Shown here: one piece after another, positions 54,529-63,744 of the stretch
Position numbering within the stretch: position 1 is the first letter of the stretch
How the letters are laid out: every line of letters starts with the position of its first letter
Origin: Herminiimonas arsenicoxydans
Lineage (GTDB): Bacteria > Pseudomonadota > Gammaproteobacteria > Burkholderiales > Burkholderiaceae_D
Assembly: GCA_000026125.1 (NCBI GenBank)
Contig: CU207211.1
Location: 372,001-436,000, forward strand
DNA: 64,000 nucleotides
Direction: 5' to 3'
The notes under the pieces: generated by a model
Told to the model about the DNA's origin: nothing
Databases searched by the model: none
What the model saw: only the letters and a program-made list of their open reading frames with translations
Translations under genes and position numbers: made by a program

Positions 54529-56967
54529 ATGAAAAAAATGAAACTGGTCATGGTCGGTAACGGTATGGCAGGCGTGCGTACTCTGGAAGAATTACGCAAG
54601 ATTGCTCCCGACTTATATGACATCACGGTATTCGGCGCCGAGCCCTATGCAAATTACAACCGCATCTTGCTGTCCCCGGTGTTGGCCGGTGAGCAAACGA
54701 TCCAGGACATCATGTTGAATGATGTGGACTGGTATGTGGAAAACGACATCAAGCTGCATCTGGGTAAAAAGATCGTCAAGATCGACCGCGTCAAGCGCCT
54801 GGTGATCGCAGATGACGGTACTACCGCCGAATATGATCGATTGTTGCTGGCAACCGGTTCCAATCCATTCATGTTGCCGATTCCGGGCAAGAATCTGGAA
54901 GGGGTGATCTCCTATCGCGATATCTACGATACCAACGCGATGATAGAAGCGGCCAAAGTGCATGCCGATGCAGTTGTCATTGGCGGCGGTCTGCTCGGCC
55001 TGGAAGCAGCGAACGGTTTAAAGCTGCGCGGTATGGATGTCACCGTCGTGCATCTGCCGGACACACTGATGGAGCGTCAGCTCGACAATGTTGCCGGCAA
55101 GATGCTGCAAAAATCGCTGGAAGATCGCGGCCTGAAGTTTCTGCTGGGTAAAAATTCGCAGGAAGTCATCGGCGACGAAAACGGTCGCGTCCAGGCATTG
55201 CGCTTTACCGACGGCACGGAAATCCCGGCACAACTGGTCGTGATGGCAGTCGGCATACGCCCGAACACACAGCTTGCTGAAGAAGCTGGCATCTATTGCA
55301 ACCGCGGTATCGTCGTCAGCGACACGATGCAAACCTACGATCCGCGCATCTATTCGGTAGGCGAATGCGTCAACCATCGCGGCACTGCATACGGTCTTGT
55401 TGCGCCCTTGTTTGAAATGGCAAAAGTCTGCGCCAATCATTTGGCCAACTACGGCATCGGCCGTTATCAAGGTTCGGTCACCTCGACCAAACTGAAAGTA
55501 ACCGGCATCGATCTGTTCTCCGCCGGCGAATTCATGGGCGGTGAAGGCACCGAAGAAATCATGCTGTCCGATCCTATCGGCGGCGTGTACAAGAAACTCG
55601 TATTGAAAGAAGACAAGCTCGTTGGCGCCTGTTTGTACGGCGACACTGTAGACGGTAGCTGGTATTTCAACTTGCTGCGCGAAGGCAAGGACATCAGCGA
55701 GATTCGCGATTCATTGATGTTTGGCGAAGCCAATACCACGCGCCCGGGCGATACTGGTCACGAAGGTTTCAGCAAGGCGGCGGCCATGCCGGACAGTGCA
55801 GAAGTGTGTGGTTGCAATGGCGTGTGCAAAGGAACGATCGTCAAGGCAATCAAGGAAAAAGGTCTATTCACGATCGAAGATGTACGCAAGCATACGAAGG
55901 CGTCGGCATCCTGCGGTTCATGCACAGGGCTGGTGGAACAGATCATCATGGCCACTGCCGGCGGCGATTATTCGGCATCCAGCAAGGCCAAGTCCATGTG
56001 CGGCTGTACCGATCACACCCATCAGGAAGTGCGCGATGCGATCAGGGCGGAAAAATTGCTGACCGTTGCTACCACGATGGAAAGAATGAACTGGCGCACG
56101 CCGAATGGCTGCACGACTTGTCGTCCGGCGATCAACTATTACCTGATTTCGACCTGGCCGCATGAAGCCAGGGACGATCCGCAATCGCGTTACATCAATG
56201 AACGCGCGCACGCCAATATTCAAAAGGACGGCACCTTCTCGGTGATTCCGCGTATGTGGGGCGGCGAAACCAGTTCTTCCGAATTACGCCGCATCGCCGA
56301 TGTGGTCGACAAGTTCAAGATTCCGACCGTCAAGGTTACCGGCGGTCAGCGCATAGATTTGCTGGGTGTGAAAAAAGAGGATTTGCGTGCAGTCTGGCAT
56401 GACCTCGGCATGCCATCCGGCCTTGCTTATGCAAAGGGTTTGCGTACGGTGAAGACTTGCGTAGGTTCCGAATGGTGCCGTTTCGGCACCCAGGATTCGA
56501 CCAGGATGGGGCAGCAGCTGGAGCATCAGCTGGCGCGCATGTATGCGCCGCACAAGGTCAAGCTGGCCGTATCCGGTTGCCCGCGCAATTGCGCGGAATC
56601 CGGCATCAAGGACGTCGGCATCATCGGTGTCGATTCCGGCTGGGAAATCTATGTGGGCGGCAACGGCGGCATCAAGACGGAAGTGGCGGAATTCTTTGTC
56701 AAACTGAAAACGCATGAAGAGGTACTGGAGTACGCGGGTGCCTTCCTGCAACTGTATCGTGAAGAAGGCTGGTACCTGGAACGAACCGTGCATTACCTTG
56801 CGCGTGTCGGCCTGGAGCATGCAAAGCAGAAAGTGATCGAAGATGCGGAAAACCGCAAAGCCTTGTACGAGCGCTTGCTGTTCTCGCTGGAAGGCGAGGC
56901 CGATCCCTGGCATGAACCGGAAAAAGCGATGGTCGATACGCGTCAGTTCGAGTCGCTGTCGGTTTAA
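54529..56967 (+). CDS. nirB: Nitrite reductase [NAD(P)H], large subunit
   Basis: Assimilatory siroheme nitrite reductase, 812 residues. The FAD/NAD(P)H domains come first (~3-300; VMVGNGMAGVRTLEEL, LLLATGSNP, VVIGGGLLGLEAANGLKLRG). Two BFD-like [2Fe-2S] regions follow (~425-540; CGCNGVCKGTIV with CGSCTGLVEQ, and CGCTDHTHQEV). The ferredoxin-nitrite reductase core (~560-780) has the siroheme/[4Fe-4S] cysteines in TCVGSEWC and SGCPRNCAES. The start MKKMKLVMVGNG is preferred; the frame is open 135 bp further up through the promoter. Works with NirD and needs siroheme from the SUMT at 62.9 kb. Confidence 0.97.
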   Translation: MKKMKLVMVGNGMAGVRTLEELRKIAPDLYDITVFGAEPYANYNRILLSPVLAGEQTIQDIMLNDVDWYVENDIKLHLGKKIVKIDRVKRLVIADDGTTAEYDRLLLATGSNPFMLPIPGKNLEGVISYRDIYDTNAMIEAAKVHADAVVIGGGLLGLEAANGLKLRGMDVTVVHLPDTLMERQLDNVAGKMLQKSLEDRGLKFLLGKNSQEVIGDENGRVQALRFTDGTEIPAQLVVMAVGIRPNTQLAEEAGIYCNRGIVVSDTMQTYDPRIYSVGECVNHRGTAYGLVAPLFEMAKVCANHLANYGIGRYQGSVTSTKLKVTGIDLFSAGEFMGGEGTEEIMLSDPIGGVYKKLVLKEDKLVGACLYGDTVDGSWYFNLLREGKDISEIRDSLMFGEANTTRPGDTGHEGFSKAAAMPDSAEVCGCNGVCKGTIVKAIKEKGLFTIEDVRKHTKASASCGSCTGLVEQIIMATAGGDYSASSKAKSMCGCTDHTHQEVRDAIRAEKLLTVATTMERMNWRTPNGCTTCRPAINYYLISTWPHEARDDPQSRYINERAHANIQKDGTFSVIPRMWGGETSSSELRRIADVVDKFKIPTVKVTGGQRIDLLGVKKEDLRAVWHDLGMPSGLAYAKGLRTVKTCVGSEWCRFGTQDSTRMGQQLEHQLARMYAPHKVKLAVSGCPRNCAESGIKDVGIIGVDSGWEIYVGGNGGIKTEVAEFFVKLKTHEEVLEYAGAFLQLYREEGWYLERTVHYLARVGLEHAKQKVIEDAENRKALYERLLFSLEGEADPWHEPEKAMVDTRQFESLSV

Positions 56968-56969
56968 GG

Positions 56970-57004
56970 CTCAATGGATGCGGACTTGATCCGCATCCAT
57001 TGAG
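56970..57004 (+). repeat. 15-bp perfect hairpin between nirB and nirD
   Basis: CTCAATGGATGCGGA (56970-56984) is inverted exactly at 56990-57004 with a 5-nt loop. It follows the nirB stop by two bases and has no T tract, so it is not a standard terminator. Likely an mRNA-stability or partial processing element. Confidence 0.7.
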
Positions 57005-57043
57005 GAAACGCTACTTCAATAACAATTTTTATCAAGGTCATGT

Positions 57044-57397
57044 ATGTCAAATCAGTGGAAAGTCATCTGCAAGGTAACGGACATTCCAGTCCTCGGTTCG
57101 CGTGTCGTCAAGCGCGCAGACCAGCCGAACATCGCCATTTTCCGCAATAGCGAAGACAAGGTGTTTGCCTTGCTGGATCGCTGTCCGCATAAAGGTGGGC
57201 CTTTGTCGCAAGGTATCGTGTTTGGCGAGCGTGTCGCATGTCCGTTGCACAACTGGAGCATAGGGCTGGACTCCGGCTGTGCCGCTGCGCCGGATGAAGG
57301 TTGCACGCAGAAATTCAGCGTCAAGATAGAAAGCGGTGAAGTTTGGCTGGATACAGTGGAACTGTATGCGCCGCTCAGCGAGGCTGACGCTGCATGA
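57044..57397 (+). CDS. nirD: Nitrite reductase small subunit with intact Rieske site
   Basis: A 117-residue NirD. The Rieske ligands are complete: Cys47-x-His49 (DRCPHKGGPL) and Cys66-x2-His69 (ACPLHNW). Some NirD proteins, such as that of E. coli, have lost these residues. AAGGTCATGT precedes the ATG. The stop overlaps the nasA start by four bases (ATGA). Confidence 0.95.
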   Translation: MSNQWKVICKVTDIPVLGSRVVKRADQPNIAIFRNSEDKVFALLDRCPHKGGPLSQGIVFGERVACPLHNWSIGLDSGCAAAPDEGCTQKFSVKIESGEVWLDTVELYAPLSEADAA

Positions 57398-60228
57398 GTG
57401 CATCACTGCTTACTGCTGTCCGGTTGGAACCTGCTGCATCTGCGGCTGTGTCTGCAGTTGCGTCACCTCCGACCGAAACCAAAGCCACCTGCTGTTACTG
57501 CGGGGTGGGTTGCGGTGTCCTGATCCAAAGCGACGGCGAGAAGGTGATCGCCGTGCGCGGCGATCCGGACCATCCGGCCAATTTCGGTCGTTTGTGTACC
57601 AAGGGCAGCACGCTGCATTTGATGGCGCGTCCGGCATTGCAACAGCAGTCGCGTGCGCTGTATCCGGAAATGCGGCTGGCACGTAGCGATGAGCGCGAGC
57701 GTACATCGTGGGCGACGACGATGGATTTCATCGTCAATAAATTTGCGGCAACGATACGTGATCAGGGTCCTGATAGCGTCGGCTTTTATTTGTCAGGTCA
57801 ATTGCTGACCGAGGATTACTACGTATTCAACAAACTGGCGAAAGGCTTGATCGGCACCAATAACGTCGATACCAATTCGCGTTTGTGCATGTCGAGCGCA
57901 GTCGCCGGTTACAAGCAGACGCTGGGCGCCGATGCGCCGCCGCCTTGTTATGAAGATATCGACCAGGCGGAAGTTATTTTCATCGTGGGTTCAAACACTG
58001 CGTATGCGCACCCGATTCTCTATCGCCGTATCGAAGATGCGCGCAAGGCCAATCCGCAACTGAAAATCATCGTCGCCGATCCGCGCCGTACCGACACTGC
58101 ACGCGAGGCAGATCTGTTCCTGCCGATTTTGCCGGGCACAGACGTTGCGCTGTTCAACGGCATGCTGCATATCTGCTTGTGGGAAGACCTGGTCGATCTT
58201 GATTACATAGCAGCGCACACCGAAGATTTTGCAGAATTGAAGCAGACAGTGCGCGAGTACACGCCGAAATTTGTTGCCGATATCTGCGGCATCAAGGAAG
58301 AAGACCTGATGCAGGCCGCGCGCATGTTCGGCAAGTCGACAGCAACGCTGTCCATGTATTGCCAGGGCTTGAATCAATCGTCATCCGGCACGGCGAAAAA
58401 CGCGGCACTGATCAATCTGCATCTGGCCACGCATCAGATCGGCAAGCCTGGCGCGGGACCGTTTTCATTGACAGGCCAACCGAATGCGATGGGCGGTCGT
58501 GAAGTGGGCGGCCTTGCCACGATGTTGTCGGCACATCGTGATCTGGCAAATCCGCAACATCGCGCCGAGATCGCAAAATTATGGGGTGTGGCTGACGTGC
58601 CGGCGACGCCCGGCAAGAGTGCGGTGGAAATGTTCGAGGCAGTGCGCACGGGCGAGATCAAGATCATCTGGATCGTCTGCACCAACCCTGCGCAATCGAT
58701 GCCTGAGCAAGCCATGATTCGCGAGGCCTTGCGCAATGCCGAGCTGGTCATCGTGCAGGAAGCATACAAAACGACAGCGAGTTGCGACTACGCCGACGTG
58801 TTGTTGCCGGCATCGACCTGGAGCGAAAAGGAGGGCACAGTTACCAATTCAGAGCGTCGCATCACGCGTTTCAAATCCGTGTTGCCCAAGCTGGGCGAAT
58901 CCAGGCACGATTGGGAAATCGCTGTCGACTTTGCGCGCAGGCTGGAAGGTGCGCTCGGTAAGCAATCGTCCATCTTCCCGTTTGAAAGCACGGAAGAAAT
59001 CTGGAACGAACATCGTGAATCGACGCGTGGCCGCGATCTGGATATCACGGGTTTGAGTTTCAAGCTGCTGGAAGAGCAGGGACCGCAACAATGGCCATTT
59101 CCTGAAGGGGCGACTACCGGCAGGAAGCGTTTGTATGAAGATGGAATATTCCCGACGCTTAGCGGCCGTGCGAAGTTCGTCAATACCGTTTATCAGCCGG
59201 TTGCCGAACCGGTCGATGCACGTTACCCCTTCCATCTGACGACCGGACGCTTGCGCGACCAGTGGCACGGCATGAGCCGCACCGGTACCGTCGCGCAACT
59301 GTTTTCACATGCATCGGAACCGTCGGTTGTGCTGTCCAAAATCGATATGGAACGTCGCCTGTTGAATGTCGGCGATCTGGTGCACGTCACCAGCAAGCGT
59401 GGTTCGCAGATTTTCCCGGTGGCGTTGGGTGACGACATGCGTGCCGGCCAGGCTTTCATCGGCATGCATTGGGGCGAAGAATACGTGTCTGGTCGCGGCC
59501 GCGATGAGGGTGGCACTTACGGTGTGAATGCGCTTACTTCACCTGCGTTTGATCCCAGCTCCAGGCAGCCGGAGTTGAAGCATGCCGCGGTCAAGATTTT
59601 GAAGGCGGAATTCCCCTGGCGGTTTATCGTGTTCGGCTGGATAGAAGAGGCGAAGCTGCTCGACTTGCAAGCGGCATTGCGTCCGATGATGCGCAAGTTC
59701 GCTTATGCGTCTTGTACATTGTTTGGTCGCGACAAAGTCGGCGTGCTGTTTCGTGCCGCGGATGACTATGCGGCACATTCTGCGCTGACCGCAGAGATAG
59801 AACAAAAATTCAGCATCGCCGGTGCGCAAGTATTGCGCTATGACGATAGCAAGCGTGGTAATTCGCGTCGCATTCTGATAGTCGATGGCAAGTTGCAGGC
59901 GGTATCACTTGCGGGTGATATTTCTGCTGAAGGCTGGTTGAAGGAGTATCTGGAAAGCGAGCAACCGGTTGCTGCATTAGGCCGCTTGTTGCTGATGCCA
60001 TCGAACAAGCCGCCGCAACACTTCAAGTCGCGTGGGCGTATCGTCTGCAACTGTTTCAATGTATCCGAAACGGAAATCAACGATGTCGTGATTACGATGC
60101 CCGGCAATGCAGACGCGAGCTTGGGCGCTTTGCAGCAAAAACTGAAATGCGGCACCAACTGCGGCTCATGTGTGCCCGAACTGAAGAAAATCATTCTGCT
60201 GCAGGATGTAGTAAGGAGTGCTGCGTAG
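57394..60228 (+). CDS. nasA: Assimilatory nitrate reductase, molybdopterin subunit with C-terminal BFD domain
   Basis: A 944-residue cytoplasmic nitrate reductase (MopB family). The N-terminal [4Fe-4S] ligands are C-x2-C-x3-C (residues 33, 36, 40) with a fourth Cys at 68 in GRLCTKG. Bis-MGD binding segments follow (STLHLMARPALQ, NTNSRLCMSSAV, GPFSLTGQPNAMGGREVGG). The Mo-bis-MGD C-terminal barrel is at ~620-740. The last ~70 residues form a BFD-like [2Fe-2S] domain (IVCNCFNVSETEIND, LKCGTNCGSCVPE), as in NasA proteins that receive electrons without a separate NasB. It is coupled to nirD. Confidence 0.95.
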   Translation: MSASLLTAVRLEPAASAAVSAVASPPTETKATCCYCGVGCGVLIQSDGEKVIAVRGDPDHPANFGRLCTKGSTLHLMARPALQQQSRALYPEMRLARSDERERTSWATTMDFIVNKFAATIRDQGPDSVGFYLSGQLLTEDYYVFNKLAKGLIGTNNVDTNSRLCMSSAVAGYKQTLGADAPPPCYEDIDQAEVIFIVGSNTAYAHPILYRRIEDARKANPQLKIIVADPRRTDTAREADLFLPILPGTDVALFNGMLHICLWEDLVDLDYIAAHTEDFAELKQTVREYTPKFVADICGIKEEDLMQAARMFGKSTATLSMYCQGLNQSSSGTAKNAALINLHLATHQIGKPGAGPFSLTGQPNAMGGREVGGLATMLSAHRDLANPQHRAEIAKLWGVADVPATPGKSAVEMFEAVRTGEIKIIWIVCTNPAQSMPEQAMIREALRNAELVIVQEAYKTTASCDYADVLLPASTWSEKEGTVTNSERRITRFKSVLPKLGESRHDWEIAVDFARRLEGALGKQSSIFPFESTEEIWNEHRESTRGRDLDITGLSFKLLEEQGPQQWPFPEGATTGRKRLYEDGIFPTLSGRAKFVNTVYQPVAEPVDARYPFHLTTGRLRDQWHGMSRTGTVAQLFSHASEPSVVLSKIDMERRLLNVGDLVHVTSKRGSQIFPVALGDDMRAGQAFIGMHWGEEYVSGRGRDEGGTYGVNALTSPAFDPSSRQPELKHAAVKILKAEFPWRFIVFGWIEEAKLLDLQAALRPMMRKFAYASCTLFGRDKVGVLFRAADDYAAHSALTAEIEQKFSIAGAQVLRYDDSKRGNSRRILIVDGKLQAVSLAGDISAEGWLKEYLESEQPVAALGRLLLMPSNKPPQHFKSRGRIVCNCFNVSETEINDVVITMPGNADASLGALQQKLKCGTNCGSCVPELKKIILLQDVVRSAA

Positions 60229-60319
60229 GGAACGCCATTCAGCACCCTCAAAGTACAAATGTATCTGTTCTTGTGTAGAGTAAAATGGGGTAATTTTCCT
60301 CAGGGAAACATAATCTCTT

Positions 60320-61693
60320 ATGAGTACAGCATCAGGCATCCCGAAAGAACTTCCTGTACCTGCCAGTCTCAAACTCTCGGAATTGATTAGCGCACTCAGT
60401 CATGCGTTGGACATCACTGAAGGTCAGCCGGTCGGGCACTGCGTTCGTTGTTGCTGGATTGGTATGCATATCGGGCGAGAGATCGGTATGCAGGACGATC
60501 AGTTGTGGGAGCTGTATTACACACTGTTGCTCAAGGATTTGGGCTGCAGCAGTAATGCGGCACGTATTTGCGAGCTGTATCTCACTGACGACCTTCAATT
60601 CAAGCAGGGCTTCAAAACGGTAGGTGACAGTTTGCCGCAGGTATTGTCATTTGTGCTGAAACATACCGGACTCAAGGTCGGTTTGGCTGAGCGTTTTCGC
60701 AGTGTACTGACGATTCTGCGCGATGGCCCTGAAATTGCCCAGGAATTGATTGCAACACGATGCCAGCGGGGTGCAGAGATTGCACGCTTGCTGCGTTTTT
60801 CTGATGGCGTGGCTAGCGGCATTTACAGCCTGGATGAACATTACAATGGCAAAGGCAAGCCGGATGCCTTGTCTGGCGATGCGATTCCCTTGTATGCCCG
60901 GATTGCCTTGCTGGCCCAGGTGATTGATGTTTTTCATACGGCAGATGGCAGGCAGGCAGCATTGAATGAGGTGCGTCTGCGCGCGGGGCGCTGGTTTGAT
61001 CCAGCACTGGTGCTGGCCTTCGAGAAGCTTGCGCAGGGAGATGTATTTTGGGCTGTACTGGTGTCGCCGGATATTGATCTTGCCGTTCATGCTCTGGAAC
61101 CACCGGCCTATGAAGTCCTGCTGGATGATGATTATCTGGATGATATTGCGGCTGCGTTTGGACAGGTCGTCGATTCTAAAAGTCCTTATACCAGCGGGCA
61201 TAGTGCACGGGTTGCCTTGTATACGGACATGATCGCTGAAGCGATGGGTTTGTCTCCCGAGCGTCGCCGCTGGCTCAAGCGAGGCGCCTTGCTGCATGAT
61301 GTCGGCAAGCTGGGTGTGAGTAATAGCGTACTGGATAAGCCTGACAAGCTCGATCGTGATGAATGGGACGCAGTAAAATTGCACGCCACCTATACTGAAA
61401 ATATTTTGTCGCGAATCGGTGCCTTTGCCGAGCTTGCACGTATTGCGGGCGCACATCATGAAAGGCTCGATGGTGGTGGTTACCCGCGCGGGCTCAAGGC
61501 CGATGCGATCAGTATCGAGACGCGCATCATTACCACCGCAGATATCTTCGATGCGATTACAGCCGAGCGCCCTTACCGCGGTGCGATTCCGATTCCACGC
61601 ACATTGGAAATGATGGCGACAACGCAGGGCACCGCACTGGATCCGCTTTGTTTCGAGGCGCTGAAGCTGGCCTTGTCCAGACTGCCGGATTGA
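60320..61693 (+). CDS. Tandem HD-domain / HD-GYP c-di-GMP phosphodiesterase-like protein
   Basis: A 457-residue cytoplasmic protein with two HD-type halves. The N-terminal half (~25-240) has GHCVRCCWIGMHIG, LLLKDLGC and DEHYNGKGKPDAL, where the catalytic residues are partly replaced (HD is KD, HHE is DEH). The C-terminal half (~275-455) is a complete HD-GYP: HSARVALYTDMIAEAMGLS, LHDVGKLGVSN, AGAHHERLDGGGYPRGL and ADIFDAITAERPYR. It likely degrades c-di-GMP through the second half. It lies in the nitrate cluster after nasA with a 91-bp gap. Confidence 0.88.
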   Translation: MSTASGIPKELPVPASLKLSELISALSHALDITEGQPVGHCVRCCWIGMHIGREIGMQDDQLWELYYTLLLKDLGCSSNAARICELYLTDDLQFKQGFKTVGDSLPQVLSFVLKHTGLKVGLAERFRSVLTILRDGPEIAQELIATRCQRGAEIARLLRFSDGVASGIYSLDEHYNGKGKPDALSGDAIPLYARIALLAQVIDVFHTADGRQAALNEVRLRAGRWFDPALVLAFEKLAQGDVFWAVLVSPDIDLAVHALEPPAYEVLLDDDYLDDIAAAFGQVVDSKSPYTSGHSARVALYTDMIAEAMGLSPERRRWLKRGALLHDVGKLGVSNSVLDKPDKLDRDEWDAVKLHATYTENILSRIGAFAELARIAGAHHERLDGGGYPRGLKADAISIETRIITTADIFDAITAERPYRGAIPIPRTLEMMATTQGTALDPLCFEALKLALSRLPD

Positions 61694-61889
61694 TGTGAAC
61701 TTTTGCTGAGTATAGCGTTCGTCAAGACGATATGGCGAGACGGCGTTTCTGCAATGTGCTTGATGCAGCAATGGCGGTGCTGATATGTTTGCTGCACGTC
61801 TTTGTCATGACTCAGTTTTTTAATCCTCGCGGAATGAGTATTGCGCCATATATAAATAACGCATACCGATTCCGCAGCACTTTTTATCC

Positions 61890-62885
61890 ATGAACAATTC
61901 AATCACCAAGCCGCCATTTCCTGCTGGAAGTTTCATCAAGGAAATCGGGCGCGGCGTCAAAGGCGCGCGCAGTTTGTCGCGCGACGATGCGAATCAATTA
62001 TATGCAGCCATGCTGGACGGACGCGTGTCCGACCTGGAAATGGGCGGCATCATGCTGGCGATGCGCATCAAGGGTGAGTCGGTCGATGAGATCGCCGGCT
62101 TTATCGATGCGGCGGAAGCATCGTTCGATCAATTGCCAGCGCCGCACGGCGACTATGCGCCGATTGTCATCCCGAGTTACAACGGTGCGCGCCAGATGCC
62201 CAATCTGCTGCCCTTGCTGGCCTTGCTGCTGGCACGCGAAGGTGCGCCGGTATTTATCCACGGCGTGACTCGCGACCCGGGCCGGGTGACGAGTGCGGAA
62301 ATTTTGAAAGAACTCGGCTATCCGGTTTCACACAATGCGCAGCAAGTCGCCGAACAGTTTGCGCGCCGTGCGCCAGTATTGATGCCGATAGAAGACCTGG
62401 CGCCGCGCATGTCGCGTTTGCTGGCCATGCGCCGCATACTCGGCGTGCGTAACTCCACGCATACGCTGGTCAAGATCATGCAGCCGTTTGCCACCCCGGC
62501 CTTGCGCCTGACTTCTTACACACATCCTGAATACCTTGCCATGTTGACCAGCTATTTCACGACAGCTGCGCCGGCTGAGCGTGGGGATGCATTTTTGATG
62601 CGTGGCACAGAAGGCGAAACCGTTGCCAATGCCAAGCGTGCACAACAAATAAGCTGGATGCACGATGGTGAATGCACGATCCTGGTGCAAAAGCAGGAGC
62701 CGACTGACGACTTGCCACCATTGCCTGCCGAACGCGATGCCGTGACGACTGCCAGATGGATAGAAGCCGCGTTGCGTGGCGAAGAGCCTGTCCCGACATC
62801 CATTCTGGAGCAGGTGGAACAGTGTTTGCTTGTAGCTAAACATCTACAAAGTAAACATGGTGGTCAGGATGGAGCAGTTCGGTAA
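61890..62885 (+). CDS. ybiB: YbiB-type DNA-binding protein (anthranilate phosphoribosyltransferase fold)
   Basis: A 331-residue protein of the TrpD2/YbiB group: RSLSRDDANQLYAAMLDGRVSDLEMGG at the N-terminus and ARQMPNLLPLLALLLAREG and HGVTRDPGRVTSAEIL after it. The family resembles TrpD but binds nucleic acid, not anthranilate; TrpD active-site Gly-rich loop is changed here. It overlaps the next gene by 15-30 bp. In many Burkholderiales ybiB stands beside nitrate assimilation genes. Confidence 0.85.
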   Translation: MNNSITKPPFPAGSFIKEIGRGVKGARSLSRDDANQLYAAMLDGRVSDLEMGGIMLAMRIKGESVDEIAGFIDAAEASFDQLPAPHGDYAPIVIPSYNGARQMPNLLPLLALLLAREGAPVFIHGVTRDPGRVTSAEILKELGYPVSHNAQQVAEQFARRAPVLMPIEDLAPRMSRLLAMRRILGVRNSTHTLVKIMQPFATPALRLTSYTHPEYLAMLTSYFTTAAPAERGDAFLMRGTEGETVANAKRAQQISWMHDGECTILVQKQEPTDDLPPLPAERDAVTTARWIEAALRGEEPVPTSILEQVEQCLLVAKHLQSKHGGQDGAVR

Positions 62886-63657
62886 GGTATTTTTGGTCGG
62901 TGCAGGTCCGGGCGATCCGGATCTGCTGACAATCAAGGCGGTCAAGGCCATCGCCCGGGCGGATGTGATCCTGATCGACGATCTGGTCAATCCTGAAGTG
63001 TTGCAATATGCACAGGCAATTGCGCGCATCGTCAGTGTCGGCAAGCGCGGCGGCTGCAAACAAACTCCACAGGAATTCATCGAACGGCTGATGTTGTTCG
63101 AAGCGCAAGCCGGACAGTGCGTCGTGCGCTTGAAAGGCGGCGACCCGTTTATCTTCGGCCGTGGCGGCGAAGAGCGCGATCATTTGCAAGCTGAAGGTGT
63201 TGACGTGGAAGTGATCAACGGCATCAGCAGCGGCCTCGCTGCGCCGGCGTCGATAGGCGTTCCCCTCACGCATCGTGACTGGAGCCAGGGCGTAATCTTC
63301 ATTACCGGTCACGGCAAGAACGCCGAGTCCAATCCCGACTGGTATACGCTGGCCAAGCTCAATCTGACGCTGGTGATTTATATGGGCGTCGCACGTTGCA
63401 CAGAAATCCAGGCGGCCTTGCTGGAAGGCGGCAAAGCCGGCAGGACGCCGGTTGCCGTGATCCAGTCCGCAACCGGGGTGGCGCAGAGACAATTGATTAC
63501 GATCTTGTCGGAATTGCCGCAAGCACTGGCGAAATCGGCTATAGGCAGCCCGGCCATCATCGTGATCGGCGATGTGGTGCGTTGCGCGACGGAATTCGCC
63601 AGGCAGTCCAACGTTCAAACCCTGCGCGATATCGTGTTGCAAAAAATGACAGCATGA
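62869..63657 (+). CDS. cobA: Uroporphyrinogen-III C-methyltransferase
   Basis: SAM-dependent enzyme that makes precorrin-2, the common precursor of siroheme and cobalamin; 262 residues. Motifs: VFLVGAGPGDPDLLTIKAVK (SAM site), VGKRGGCKQTPQEFI, VRLKGGDPFIFGRGGEE and ITGHGKN. It lacks the dehydrogenase/ferrochelatase half of CysG. Its place in the nitrate cluster points to siroheme supply for NirB. A start at 62857, inside ybiB, is equally possible. Confidence 0.93.
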   Translation: MEQFGKVFLVGAGPGDPDLLTIKAVKAIARADVILIDDLVNPEVLQYAQAIARIVSVGKRGGCKQTPQEFIERLMLFEAQAGQCVVRLKGGDPFIFGRGGEERDHLQAEGVDVEVINGISSGLAAPASIGVPLTHRDWSQGVIFITGHGKNAESNPDWYTLAKLNLTLVIYMGVARCTEIQAALLEGGKAGRTPVAVIQSATGVAQRQLITILSELPQALAKSAIGSPAIIVIGDVVRCATEFARQSNVQTLRDIVLQKMTA

Positions 63658-63744
63658 GCTTTTGACATGGAATGAAAACAGCCGTGTCCTCCTGGCCGGC
63701 TACGCTTACAATCACGGCTTACTTTTTCTCGCTGGTAGTAAGTC

